A stretch of DNA of 64,000 bases from Saccharibacillus alkalitolerans (lineage in GTDB: Bacteria; Bacillota; Bacilli; Paenibacillales; Paenibacillaceae): positions 310,001-374,000 of the forward strand of contig NZ_JAAFGS010000002.1 in the NCBI RefSeq assembly GCF_011090185.1, read 5' to 3'. Position numbers and translations under genes: made by a program. The notes below the pieces were generated by a model, which had not been told where the DNA came from, did not search any database, and saw nothing but the letters and a program-made list of their open reading frames with translations. This document shows positions 1 to 7,179 of the stretch, in pieces (positions within the stretch are counted from its first letter, which is position 1; each line of letters starts with the position of its first letter).

Positions 1-1138
1 GAGTGATTTTCGGACCCAGGTCGGAACCGATGACGTTGGCATAAATCAGCGCTTCCCGGATACTGCCGGACGTATGCGTCGCGTCGATCGCCAGCGCGTC
101 GATCAGCACCGTCGGCATATTGTTCATGACGGACGAGATGAAAGCCGCCAGGAAGCCCATGCCCATCGTCGCCGCGAACAGGCCTCCGTCGGCCGCCCGC
201 TGAATGGCGCCCGCCAGCACATCCGTCAGTCCGGCATTGCGCAGGCCGTACACGACGACGTACATGCCGACCGAGAAGAAGACGATCGCCCAGGGCGCGC
301 CCTTGACCACTTCCGGAACCGAAACGGAGGAGCTGCGGCCGGCGATCAACAGGAACAAGAGCGCGATGACCCCTGCCACGACAGACACCGGAACGGCGAA
401 AAATTCACTGATGAAGTAGCCGACCAACAGCAGAGCCAGCACGTACCAGGAGAGCCGGAACATCCGCTTATCTTTGATCGCGTCCGCCGGCGTTTTGAGC
501 CCTTGGACGTCGAAATGCACCGGGATGCTTTTGCGGAAATACAAGTACAGTACCAGGATGCTTGCGCCCAATGAGAATAAGGTCGGCACGATCATGCGTC
601 CGGCGTATTCCATAAACGTAATTCCGAAAAAGTCCGCGGATACGATATTGACCAGGTTGCTGACGACGAGCGGCAGCGAAGTCGTGTCCGCGATGAAGCC
701 GCTGGCGATGATGAACGGAAAGACCTTTTTCTCGTCCAGACGCAGCGCGCGCACCATGGCCAGCACGATGGGAGTCAGTATGAGCGCCGCTCCGTCGTTG
801 GCGAAAAAGGCGGCGACCAGGGAGCCCAGCACCGTCACGTAGACAAACATGCGGATGCCGCTTCCCTTCGCCGCGGCGGCCATATGCAGGGCGGCCCATT
901 CGAAGAAGCCGATCCGGTCCAGTATGAGCGAGATCAGGATAATGGCGATAAAGGCCAAAGTGGCATTCCACACGATTCCCGTCACGTCCGCGACGTCCTG
1001 CAGGTCGACCACGCCCAGCAGCAGCGCCAGCAGCGCTCCGCCGCAGGCCGACCACCCGATCGACAGGTTGCGGGGCTGCCAGATCACGAACGTCAGCGTA
1101 ATCAGGAAAATCAGGCAAGCAAGAATAACAGACAGCAC
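1..1138 (-). CDS. arsB: ArsB-type arsenite efflux permease (C-terminus cut by window edge)
   Basis: Integral membrane protein expected to export arsenite. The frame opens at a GTG at 1138-1136, preceded by a well-spaced GGAGG, and runs off the left edge after about 379 codons; the family is usually around 430 residues, so roughly the last 50 are missing. The translation starts [20 protein letters not shown] and consists of alternating hydrophobic segments typical of the ArsB/NhaD ion-transporter fold. It includes an [18 protein letters not shown] stretch like the conserved ArsB loop and a later [16 protein letters not shown] segment, also characteristic of the family. It lies 115 bp downstream of arsR on the same strand, so the two probably form an arsR-arsB unit. 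A NhaD or SLC13-type anion permease is the alternative, but the ars context makes ArsB much more likely. Confidence 0.88.
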   Translation of the reverse strand, partial: MLSVILACLIFLITLTFVIWQPRNLSIGWSACGGALLALLLGVVDLQDVADVTGIVWNATLAFIAIILISLILDRIGFFEWAALHMAAAAKGSGIRMFVYVTVLGSLVAAFFANDGAALILTPIVLAMVRALRLDEKKVFPFIIASGFIADTTSLPLVVSNLVNIVSADFFGITFMEYAGRMIVPTLFSLGASILVLYLYFRKSIPVHFDVQGLKTPADAIKDKRMFRLSWYVLALLLVGYFISEFFAVPVSVVAGVIALLFLLIAGRSSSVSVPEVVKGAPWAIVFFSVGMYVVVYGLRNAGLTDVLAGAIQRAADGGLFAATMGMGFLAAFISSVMNNMPTVLIDALAIDATHTSGSIREALIYANVIGSDLGPKIT

Positions 1139-1191
1139 GGCGAAACCTCCGTCGATAAATTGAAAGCCACAGCATACATATGCCTTATTAA

Positions 1192-1207
1192 ATAAGCATA
1201 TGCTTAT
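1192..1207. promoter_or_regulatory. Probable ArsR operator between arsR and arsB
   Basis: A perfect 16-bp palindrome, ATAAGCATATGCTTAT, in the arsR-arsB gap. A longer imperfect dyad (1178-1201) overlaps its left side. It matches the site over the arsR promoter (1655-1670) at 12 of 16 positions, so it is probably a second ArsR box giving internal control of arsB. Binding is inferred. Confidence 0.6.
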
Positions 1208-1253
1208 ATATTAAACGCGCCTCTTCCTTTCGGGGAGACGAACGGATTTTCTT

Positions 1254-1604
1254 TTAAGAACAGCAAATCGAAGATTCCGGGCCGCAGGCGGCTTCGGGTT
1301 GTCTTTTTCCCATAAGGCGCAAAATTTCGGCCGGCTCGGGCAGAGATCCGAGAATCGCCGCGATATAAGGTTTGTCTTCGATATTCGGCGAATAATAAAC
1401 CCACTGTCCGCGCCGCTCTTCGCGCACCAGCCCGCCTTTTTTCAGCTTGCGCATGTGCTGGCTCACGGCCGGCTGCGACATATCGAAAATTTCGACGAAT
1501 TCGCACACGCACCATTCGCGCTGACGGAGCAGGGCGAGCATGGTCAGCCTTGTCCGGTCGCCGAGCAGCTTGAGATGTTCCGCCATTTCACCGATCGGGT
1601 CCAT
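1254..1604 (-). CDS. arsR: ArsR/SmtB-family arsenic-responsive repressor
   Basis: Dimeric winged-helix repressor of 116 residues, a normal length for ArsR. The DNA-recognition helix is in the MSQPAVSQHMRKLKKGGLV segment (about residues 42-60), followed by the EERRGQWVYYS wing. A CVCEF motif at residues 32-36 puts Cys32 and Cys34 on the helix used for As(III)/Sb(III) sensing in the ArsR ELCVCDL class. The tail carries three further cysteines (Cys107, Cys114, Cys115) that could complete or extend the site. The ATG at 1604 follows a strong AAGGAGGAAG. It is divergent from the MarR-arsM-arsN genes and upstream of arsB. A promoter overlapped by a matching palindrome lies just upstream, which indicates autoregulation. 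Confidence 0.93.
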   Translation of the reverse strand: MDPIGEMAEHLKLLGDRTRLTMLALLRQREWCVCEFVEIFDMSQPAVSQHMRKLKKGGLVREERRGQWVYYSPNIEDKPYIAAILGSLPEPAEILRLMGKRQPEAACGPESSICCS

Positions 1605-1633
1605 TCTCTTCCTCCTTCGCTTCTTGCAAAATC

Positions 1634-1670
1634 ATCATAGTACAGCGCTCTAATATAAGCAAGCACTTAT
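1634..1670 (-). promoter_or_regulatory. arsR promoter with overlapping ArsR box
   Basis: On the minus strand TTGCTT (1662-1657) and TATGAT (1639-1634) are separated by 17 bp, a good sigma-A promoter 30 bp upstream of the arsR ATG. The imperfect palindrome ATAAGCAAGCACTTAT (1655-1670) covers the -35 element and resembles the palindrome at 1192-1207. A repressor bound here would block RNA polymerase. Confidence 0.65.
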
Positions 1671-1681
1671 TTATCCCCAAA

Positions 1682-1716
1682 AATAACTTGCATAATGCAA
1701 ATAAATAGTTTATAAC
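1682..1716 (+). promoter_or_regulatory. Promoter and operator of the MarR-arsM-arsN operon
   Basis: TTGCAT (1688-1693) and TATAAC (1711-1716) are spaced by exactly 17 bp, 20 bp before the start of the MarR-type gene. The -35 box is the left half of a 13-bp palindrome TTGCATAATGCAA (1688-1700). The block AATAACTTG-N4-ATGCAA recurs at 2217-2235, just before arsM, which points to a repressor site. Assignment to the MarR protein is inference. Confidence 0.6.
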
Positions 1717-1735
1717 GGAGTCACGAGGTGAAACC

Positions 1736-2221
1736 ATGACAAACAAAAGAGAACTGTTCCAAATCATGACGAGACGTTTCGGACTGCTGAACAAAAACTG
1801 CTGCAGCGTCGGAGGGCACGACCTGTCCGCCGCGCAGAGCCACATTTTGTACGAGATCGACCGGGCGGAAGCCCCTTCCATGCAGCAGGTCGCCGAGTCG
1901 CTGGGAACCGATATCACGACGTTCAGCCGGCAGATTCAAAGCCTGGTCAAAATGGAATTGATCGAAAAGTCGCCGTCTCCCGCCGACCGCAGAGTATCGC
2001 TGCTCTCGCTGACGACTACCGGCAAATTCGTCGCCGCGACGATCGATACCCAGATGAACGGCTACCTGGACGAAGTGTTTTCCTATCTGACGCCGTTCGA
2101 ACGCGAAACGGTGCTCCGTTCCATCGATCTGCTGAACGGCGCCATGGCCAAATCCGACCGCTGCTGCGCCCCGATCAGAGACGATCAAGCCGAAGATACA
2201 ACGCCGAACGATCCCGAATAA
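1736..2221 (+). CDS. MarR-family regulator with two vicinal cysteine pairs, ars-linked
   Basis: Winged-helix regulator of 161 residues, normal for MarR. The core reads AQSHILYEIDRA, then MQQVAESLGTDITTFSRQIQ (recognition helix, about residues 60-80), then the DRRVSLLSLT wing with the usual Asp-Arg. Two adjacent-cysteine pairs flank the fold: Cys22-Cys23 near the N-terminus and Cys143-Cys144 in the last helix. Such pairs are a plausible trivalent-arsenic sensor, although canonical ars regulators are of the ArsR type. It is the first gene of an operon with arsM and arsN. The palindrome over its promoter is repeated across its own stop codon, so self-regulation and control of arsM are likely. 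The MarR fold is clear; arsenic sensing is inference. Confidence 0.85.
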   Translation: MTNKRELFQIMTRRFGLLNKNCCSVGGHDLSAAQSHILYEIDRAEAPSMQQVAESLGTDITTFSRQIQSLVKMELIEKSPSPADRRVSLLSLTTTGKFVAATIDTQMNGYLDEVFSYLTPFERETVLRSIDLLNGAMAKSDRCCAPIRDDQAEDTTPNDPE

Positions 2222-2239
2222 CTTGATTTATGCAACAAA
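2217..2239 (+). promoter_or_regulatory. Second copy of the MarR-gene operator, upstream of arsM
   Basis: AATAACTTG then four variable bases then ATGCAA repeats the promoter-proximal site at 1682-1700. It overlaps the stop codon of the MarR gene and ends 42 bp before the arsM ATG. It could be a roadblock or looping site, or control an internal arsM promoter. Confidence 0.5.
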
Positions 2240-2280
2240 ATATAATTCAATCCCTCTTATCAAAAGGAGAATGATCCCTC

Positions 2281-3066
2281 ATGAATTCGATCGACAAAGA
2301 CCAGATTCGTCAAAACGTACGCAGCCATTACCGCGGGATTGCCGCAGTTCCTTCTTCCTGCTGCTCCGCAAGCAGCCTTCCCGACCGGGACGCGAACGCC
2401 GCTTCCGCGCTGATGGGCTATTCCGACGCCGAGCTGCAGGCCGCTCCCGAAGGCGCGAACCTGGGTCTGGGCTGCGGCAACCCGCAGGCCATCGCCTCGC
2501 TGCGTCCGGGCGAGACGGTGCTCGACCTGGGCAGCGGCGGCGGCTTCGACTGTTTCCTGGCAGCGCGGCAGGTCGGCGCGGCAGGGCAAGTCATCGGCGT
2601 CGACATGACTCCGGAAATGATCAGCAGAGCCCGAAGCAATGCCGAAAAGGCCAAGGCGTCCAACATCGAATTTCGCTTGGGCGAGATCGAGCATCTTCCG
2701 GTCGCGGACAACGGGATCGACGTCATTATTTCCAACTGCGTGATCAATCTTTCCCCGGATAAGCAGCAGGTATTCGACGAAGCGTTCCGCGTGCTGCGCA
2801 GCGGAGGCCGGCTGGCGATTTCCGATATCGTGACGACGGCCGAGCTGCCGCCCGCGATCAAAAACGATCTGCACGAACTTTATTCGGGCTGCATTTCCGG
2901 AGCTTCTTCCGCCGCCGAACTGACGACAATGCTGGAACGAAGCGGTTTTGCGGATATCTCCATCGAACCCAAGGAAGAATCCCGAAGCTTCATCCGCGAT
3001 TGGGTGCCGGGGGCGCAGATCGACGACTACATCCGCTCGGCCGTTATTCGCGCCGTCAAGCCTTAA
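2281..3066 (+). CDS. arsM: Arsenite S-adenosylmethionine methyltransferase
   Basis: Cytoplasmic enzyme that methylates arsenite using SAM, giving methyl- and dimethylarsenicals. The 261-residue product has the class I methyltransferase motif I VLDLGSGGGFD at about 80-90 and the acidic motif GVDMTPEMI at 106-114. All three catalytic cysteines of the ArsM family are present: Cys65 in LGLGCGNP, Cys153 in SNCVINL and Cys204 in YSGCISGA. An extra Cys27-Cys28 pair lies near the N-terminus. An AAAAGGAGA ribosome site precedes the ATG. It follows the MarR gene and precedes an arsN-type acetyltransferase, so the operon is a biotransformation module divergent from the efflux module. Confidence 0.95.
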   Translation: MNSIDKDQIRQNVRSHYRGIAAVPSSCCSASSLPDRDANAASALMGYSDAELQAAPEGANLGLGCGNPQAIASLRPGETVLDLGSGGGFDCFLAARQVGAAGQVIGVDMTPEMISRARSNAEKAKASNIEFRLGEIEHLPVADNGIDVIISNCVINLSPDKQQVFDEAFRVLRSGGRLAISDIVTTAELPPAIKNDLHELYSGCISGASSAAELTTMLERSGFADISIEPKEESRSFIRDWVPGAQIDDYIRSAVIRAVKP

Positions 3067-3086
3067 AAATCGGAGGGGGTACTGTC

Positions 3087-3629
3087 ATGGAAGAAAAAAC
3101 CGGGATACTCTCTTCGTCGTCTCTGTCGATTCGTCCCGCGCAAGCGCGGGATCTCGAGACGATTCGCGACATTTACAATCAAGGGATCGAGGACGGGTTC
3201 GCCACGCTCGAGTCGGCGCCCAAGACGTCCGGCGACATGCTCGCCTGGTTCGAGGAACATCGCGGCAGATACGCCGTACGGGTCGCGGAAAAGGGCGGCG
3301 AGGTCGTCGGTTGGGCCTCTCTCAACCGTTATGCGCAGCGCTGCGCTTATGACGGAGTAGCGGATCTGTCCGTCTATATCGCGCGCACCGAACGGGGAAC
3401 CGGCGTCGGAACCCGGCTGCTGGAACAATTGGAGCGGGCCGCGCTGGAGCAAGATTTCCATAAAATCGTGCTGCTTGCCCTCCCCTTCAATGCCGCGGGC
3501 CGAAAGCTGTACCGCAAAGCCGGCTACCGGGAAGTCGGTACGTTCGAGCAGCAGGGCATGCTGAACGGCCGCAGAGTCGACGTGATGATTATGGAAAAGC
3601 TGCTGGGAGAACGAGGCGCAGCCGAGTAG
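3087..3629 (+). CDS. ArsN/phosphinothricin-type GNAT acetyltransferase
   Basis: GNAT-fold N-acetyltransferase of 180 residues. It opens with SIRPAQARDLETIRDIYNQG, the standard start of the phosphinothricin/ArsN acetyltransferase family. The acetyl-CoA loop is in the VYIARTERGTGVGTRLLEQL segment (Q/RxxGxG/A) and the last strand is in FNAAGRKLYRKAGYREVGTF. Members beside arsM are named ArsN1 and acetylate the glutamate-like antibiotic arsinothricin; a general PAT role cannot be excluded. The start is the ATG at 3087 after GGAGGGGGT, 20 bp past arsM, rather than an in-frame start inside arsM. It is the last gene before a strong terminator. Confidence 0.85.
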   Translation: MEEKTGILSSSSLSIRPAQARDLETIRDIYNQGIEDGFATLESAPKTSGDMLAWFEEHRGRYAVRVAEKGGEVVGWASLNRYAQRCAYDGVADLSVYIARTERGTGVGTRLLEQLERAALEQDFHKIVLLALPFNAAGRKLYRKAGYREVGTFEQQGMLNGRRVDVMIMEKLLGERGAAE

Positions 3630-3661
3630 CAGCCGAGTAGCAGCCTAAGCCAAACGAAAAC

Positions 3662-3697
3662 GAGCCGCACGGTGCCCGAATCCGCACCGTGCGGCTC
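3662..3697. terminator. Strong hairpin terminator after the arsM operon
   Basis: A perfect 14-bp stem GAGCCGCACGGTGC pairs with its complement across an 8-nt loop. Pyrimidine-rich sequence with short T runs follows on the plus strand. It closes the plus-strand operon and also faces the leftward gene ending at 3727, so it may act in both directions. Confidence 0.85.
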
Positions 3698-3726
3698 TCT
3701 TCTTGATCTTCCTTTTTCTCCGATCG

Positions 3727-4077
3727 TTACGCCCAGTACTCGTCGGGCTTGTACGTGATTTCCGCTCCCGTGCGGATCGTCAGCGCGGAAGTCGATTCGT
3801 CGTAAGTCACATCGTGCTCGCCGACGTAGAACCAGTGCTTGACCGGAGGCGCGCCGGGCGGCTCTTCGAAGTGGAATACGTTGAGTTCGCGGCGGACTTC
3901 CCGGATCTCTTCCGCCAGCCAGGGCGAAATTCCCTGAATGCTCAGCACGGCGCCGCCGTCCTCGCCCAACCGTTCGAGCGTATAGGTCACGTCGTCCGTC
4001 CCGCTGTTGACGAACATGCGCCCCGTCACCGCGTGCTTGACGAGAATGCGCTCGTAATCATGTTCTGATGCAGTCAT
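3727..4077 (-). CDS. Uncharacterised 116-residue protein in pirin operon
   Basis: I do not recognise a family. The product is soluble and acidic with no signal peptide, membrane segment or cysteine. It has an alternating beta-rich pattern (RMFVNSGTDDVTYTLERL, HWFYVGEHDVTYDES, ALTIRTGAEITYKPDEYWA) suggesting a small beta barrel or sandwich. The ATG at 4077 follows AAAGGAGGAAG, an excellent ribosome site, so it is a real gene. It begins 23 bp after the end of the pirin gene on the same strand, so they are probably co-transcribed. Confidence 0.75.
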   Translation of the reverse strand: MTASEHDYERILVKHAVTGRMFVNSGTDDVTYTLERLGEDGGAVLSIQGISPWLAEEIREVRRELNVFHFEEPPGAPPVKHWFYVGEHDVTYDESTSALTIRTGAEITYKPDEYWA

Positions 4078-4100
4078 ATGTCGCTTCCTCCTTTTTCCGC

Positions 4101-4811
4101 TTACGGCAGATCGACCAGCATGTAGAAGACCGGGCTGTTTCCGATCAGCGACAGCTCCGGCGCTTCCGTGATCCGGGCGGTGTCGCGGCGTCCCAGGCTG
4201 ACGGTATCGCCAGCGCCGGAGACGTTCAGTTCTCCTTCGATGACGAACAGGAAGACGCGGCGTCCCGCCGCCTGCTTGAATCCGATCTTCTGTCCTTCCT
4301 CCATCCGGCTCAAATAAATCGTCATATCCTGTCCCATATCGGTCACGCCTTCGAGTCCTTGACCGGACGCGATCGCCACCAGAGCGCCGTCAAGCGCGGC
4401 GGTATCGAACTCGCCTGTCGTATAGGAAGGCGCTTTGCCCCGCTCCGCCGGTTCGAACCAGAGCTGCAAGATATGCACGTCTTCGTGTTCGGACGGATTA
4501 TGCTCCGTATGGATCACGCCGGTTCCCGCGCTCATGCGCTGCACGCCGCCGAAGCCCGTAACGGCGACGTTGCCCAGGCTGTCTTCGTGGCGCAGCCTGC
4601 CGGACAGAATGATCGAGACGATCTCCATGTCGCTGTGCGGATGCGCGCCGAAGCCTTTGCCGGGCGCGATGACGTCGTCGTTGCAGACGCGCATCGGACC
4701 GAATTTGACGTTCTCCGGGTCGTAATACTCCGCGAAGGAGAAGCTGTGGCCGCCTTTCAGCCAGCCTTTGTCGTATTCGAAACGCGAACTTGCCGGATAT
4801 ACTTGAATCAT
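4101..4811 (-). CDS. Pirin-family bicupin (YhhW-like quercetinase type)
   Basis: Cytoplasmic bicupin of 236 residues, the usual length. The N-terminal cupin carries the pirin metal site: HPHSDMEIVSIILSGRLRHEDS supplies two His, and THTEH-like IHTEHNPSEH supplies the third His and Glu. It begins RFEYDKGWLKGGHSFSFAEYY, typical of YhhW and related pirins. Characterised relatives bind Fe or other divalent metal and some have quercetin 2,3-dioxygenase activity, but many act as redox-linked regulators, so the reaction here is not settled. The C-terminal cupin (about 160-230) lacks the metal ligands, as usual. It is the first gene of a two-gene unit with the small protein at 3727-4077. Confidence 0.9.
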   Translation of the reverse strand: MIQVYPASSRFEYDKGWLKGGHSFSFAEYYDPENVKFGPMRVCNDDVIAPGKGFGAHPHSDMEIVSIILSGRLRHEDSLGNVAVTGFGGVQRMSAGTGVIHTEHNPSEHEDVHILQLWFEPAERGKAPSYTTGEFDTAALDGALVAIASGQGLEGVTDMGQDMTIYLSRMEEGQKIGFKQAAGRRVFLFVIEGELNVSGAGDTVSLGRRDTARITEAPELSLIGNSPVFYMLVDLP

Positions 4812-4878
4812 GGTAGGGCATGCCCCTTTCCGATTGGAAGTCTGGAAAACAAAAATAAAGTTAGCGGCTTAATAAAAA

Positions 4879-6918
4879 TTATAACCGAAAAATCTCTACG
4901 CCGTAAGCCGGCAGTTCCAGCTCGCTTCCCGGCCGTTCGCCGCTCAGCAGTCCTTCCCCTCGGACCGCTTCGGCATAAATGCCGCCCAATCGGAATTTGC
5001 GCGCTTCGCGTCCCAGATTCAGCACGAACAGATAGGAACCGGAATCGCCGCCGCGCACCGATATCTGCACCCCTGCGGGCAGTCCTTCCGCGCAGGCCAA
5101 ACCGCGCTGCATGGCGATGCGCAGCAGCAGGCTGCGCAAATAATCCTCCTCGGGATGCGTGCCGAGATAATACGTCTCTCCCCGCCCGAACTCATGGCGG
5201 GTCACCGCCGCCTCGCCCGCGAAAAAGACATGGCCGCCGTATCGGGCCAGCACTTCCGTGCGTTCGCCTTCTACGGGGTCGAGGATATCCGCCCATTGGC
5301 TGCAGGCGAACTGCCCGCCCTCTTCCGTATCCAAACGAACGATATCGCTGCCGAGCGGGTCATACTCCCGCACCGTCACGCCGGCGCAGTCCGACAGCAG
5401 CCCGGGAAGCGGCCGCATCACGCAGACATTATTCATGTTCTTCACGCCGGTTCGCGCCGTCAGCAGCAGCGTGCCTCCGTCGGCCGCGAAACGGCACAGC
5501 CGTTCCGCCGCTTCTTCGTCCAGCAGATACAGATTCGGCGCGATAACGACGCGATAGCCTTCCAGCGGCTGGCGCCAGTCGATCACGTCGCAGCCGATGC
5601 CGAGCTTCGTTAATGCCCGGTGGTATTCCTTGATATTTTCGTAATAATCGAAATTGTCGGTCTGCTTCTGGATGCGCAGCGCTTCAAGCTGTTCGTGCGA
5701 CATAAGGATCGCCACCTGAGCTTCCGGCGCCGTGCCTTCAAGCAGCGGGGCGAGGCGCCTTACTTCCTCGCTCGTCTGCGCGAATTCGGCCAGCCGGCGG
5801 CCCGGCACGCTGCTGTGATCGATCAAGCCGTGCCAGAACTGCTCCGCGCCGATCGGAGCGCTGCGCCAGCGGAAGTGCACGACCGTGTCCGCGCCGCGGG
5901 CGATCGCCTGCCAGGCGTAAGCCCGGATATAGCCGGGCTGCGGCATGCGCCACATCGGCATCCAAGCGCCCGGCGAGCCGCTCAGCTGCTCCATGATCCA
6001 GAAGTTCTTCCGCTTGACGCCGCGGGTCACGTCGAGCGACAGCGCGCCGCTGTAAGGCGACGTCGCGGCTTTGTCCGGCGACGTGTTCGGATAGTAGTCG
6101 AAAGAAGCAAAATCCAGCGCCTCGCCGACCTTGTACAGATCCAGGCGCTGCGGGTAGCTGTGGAAGTTGTGGGTGATGAAATGGTTCGGACAGTGCTTCC
6201 GGATCGCCGCGATCTGCCCGTTCTGGAAATCGGCGACCGTGTCCCACTGGAAGCGGGCGAAGTCCAGCAGGAACGACGGATTCTGATACGGCGATCCGCC
6301 GAGCGGCGGCGTAATCTCGCTCCAGTCCGAATATTCTCCGCTCCAGACGACCGTGCCCCACTCGCGGTTCAAGTTATCCAGCGTGCCGTATTTGCGGTAT
6401 GCCCAGTCGCGGAAGTCTTCCGCCGCCTGCGGACTCTGGCTGTCCAGCATGCTGAATTCGTTGTCGGTCTGCCAGCCGATTACGGCCGGATGACCGGCGT
6501 AACGCTCCGCCAACTTGTCGATCAGCCTCTCGCCGTAACGGCGCAGCGACCGGCTGTTGAAGCAGCGGTGGCCGCGCACGCCCGGATAATACACCGAGCC
6601 GTCCGGGAAGACCGGCAGCACGTCGGGATGCTTGTCCGTCAGCCATCTCGGCGGAGTATGGGTCGGCGTTCCGATGACGACGTCGATCCCGTATCGGCCG
6701 AACAAGTCGATCGCCCGGTCCAGCCAGCCGAAGTCGAACTCGCCGTCCCGGGGTTCCATCCGGCTCCAGGCGAACTCTCCGATCCGGACGACGGCGACGC
6801 CGGATTTTTGCATCAGCGAGACGTCTTCCTCCCACAGCGCTTCTTCCCAATGCTCGGGGTAATAGTCGACGCCCATGCGGACGCTCTCGTAAGTAAGCCT
6901 CTTCTGCGGCTGTGTCAT
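4879..6918 (-). CDS. GH42 beta-galactosidase
   Basis: Cytoplasmic glycoside hydrolase of 679 residues, in the normal GH42 range. It begins MGVDYYPEHWEEALWEEDV, the family's N-terminal signature. The acid/base Glu154 is in WQTDNEF and the nucleophile Glu310 is in NFWIMEQLSG. The TIM barrel spans about 12-385, followed by the trimerisation domain (about 400-600) and a small C-terminal beta domain ending YGVEIFRL. No signal peptide is seen, so it would act on imported galactosides. The frame stays open upstream, but the ATG at 6918 follows GAGAGGAGC and is in register with family N-termini. A tandem repeat sits in its leader. No transporter gene is adjacent. Confidence 0.93.
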   Translation of the reverse strand: MTQPQKRLTYESVRMGVDYYPEHWEEALWEEDVSLMQKSGVAVVRIGEFAWSRMEPRDGEFDFGWLDRAIDLFGRYGIDVVIGTPTHTPPRWLTDKHPDVLPVFPDGSVYYPGVRGHRCFNSRSLRRYGERLIDKLAERYAGHPAVIGWQTDNEFSMLDSQSPQAAEDFRDWAYRKYGTLDNLNREWGTVVWSGEYSDWSEITPPLGGSPYQNPSFLLDFARFQWDTVADFQNGQIAAIRKHCPNHFITHNFHSYPQRLDLYKVGEALDFASFDYYPNTSPDKAATSPYSGALSLDVTRGVKRKNFWIMEQLSGSPGAWMPMWRMPQPGYIRAYAWQAIARGADTVVHFRWRSAPIGAEQFWHGLIDHSSVPGRRLAEFAQTSEEVRRLAPLLEGTAPEAQVAILMSHEQLEALRIQKQTDNFDYYENIKEYHRALTKLGIGCDVIDWRQPLEGYRVVIAPNLYLLDEEAAERLCRFAADGGTLLLTARTGVKNMNNVCVMRPLPGLLSDCAGVTVREYDPLGSDIVRLDTEEGGQFACSQWADILDPVEGERTEVLARYGGHVFFAGEAAVTRHEFGRGETYYLGTHPEEDYLRSLLLRIAMQRGLACAEGLPAGVQISVRGGDSGSYLFVLNLGREARKFRLGGIYAEAVRGEGLLSGERPGSELELPAYGVEIFRL

Positions 6919-6938
6919 GACGGTTGCTCCTCTCGAGG

Positions 6939-7002
6939 TTCGCTTGCATGCCTTTGCGCGTTCGCTTGCATGCCTTTGCGCGTTCGCTTGCATGCGTGTG
7001 CC
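6939..7002. repeat. Tandem 22-bp repeat in the GH42 leader
   Basis: TTCGCTTGCATGCCTTTGCG plus CG is repeated exactly at 6939-6960 and 6961-6982, then a diverging third copy runs from 6983 to about 7002. Each unit contains the palindrome GCATGC. It lies 20-85 bp upstream of the GH42 start on the minus strand, where a promoter or operator would be expected. Confidence 0.85.
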
Positions 7003-7061
7003 TTAAACATTCGAGGTCGCCCCGCGTATCCCTGCCGCAACCGTTTTCTTTGAACGGCAAA

Positions 7062-7096
7062 AAAAGACAGCCCGCATGCTGCCTAGGCTGTCTTTG
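7062..7096 (-). terminator. Terminator of the GGDEF gene
   Basis: Read on the minus strand, AAAGACAGCC and GGCTGTCTTT form a 10-bp stem around a 13-nt loop, followed by a run of seven T. It ends the transcript of the GGDEF gene (stop at 7180) before the GH42 leader. Confidence 0.8.
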
Positions 7097-7136
7097 CCCT
7101 GTCGTTCGCCCTCGAATCCGCTGTTTCCTTCAAGAG

Positions 7137-7169
7137 AGCCGCCGTTCCGAGGTTGCGGGAACGGCGGCT
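7137..7169. other. Second hairpin downstream of the GGDEF gene
   Basis: AGCCGCCGTTCC pairs perfectly with GGAACGGCGGCT over a 9-nt loop, 11 nt past the GGDEF stop codon. It has no T run, so it is probably an mRNA-end stabilising hairpin rather than the terminator itself. Confidence 0.55.
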
Positions 7170-7179
7170 AACCGTTCTC

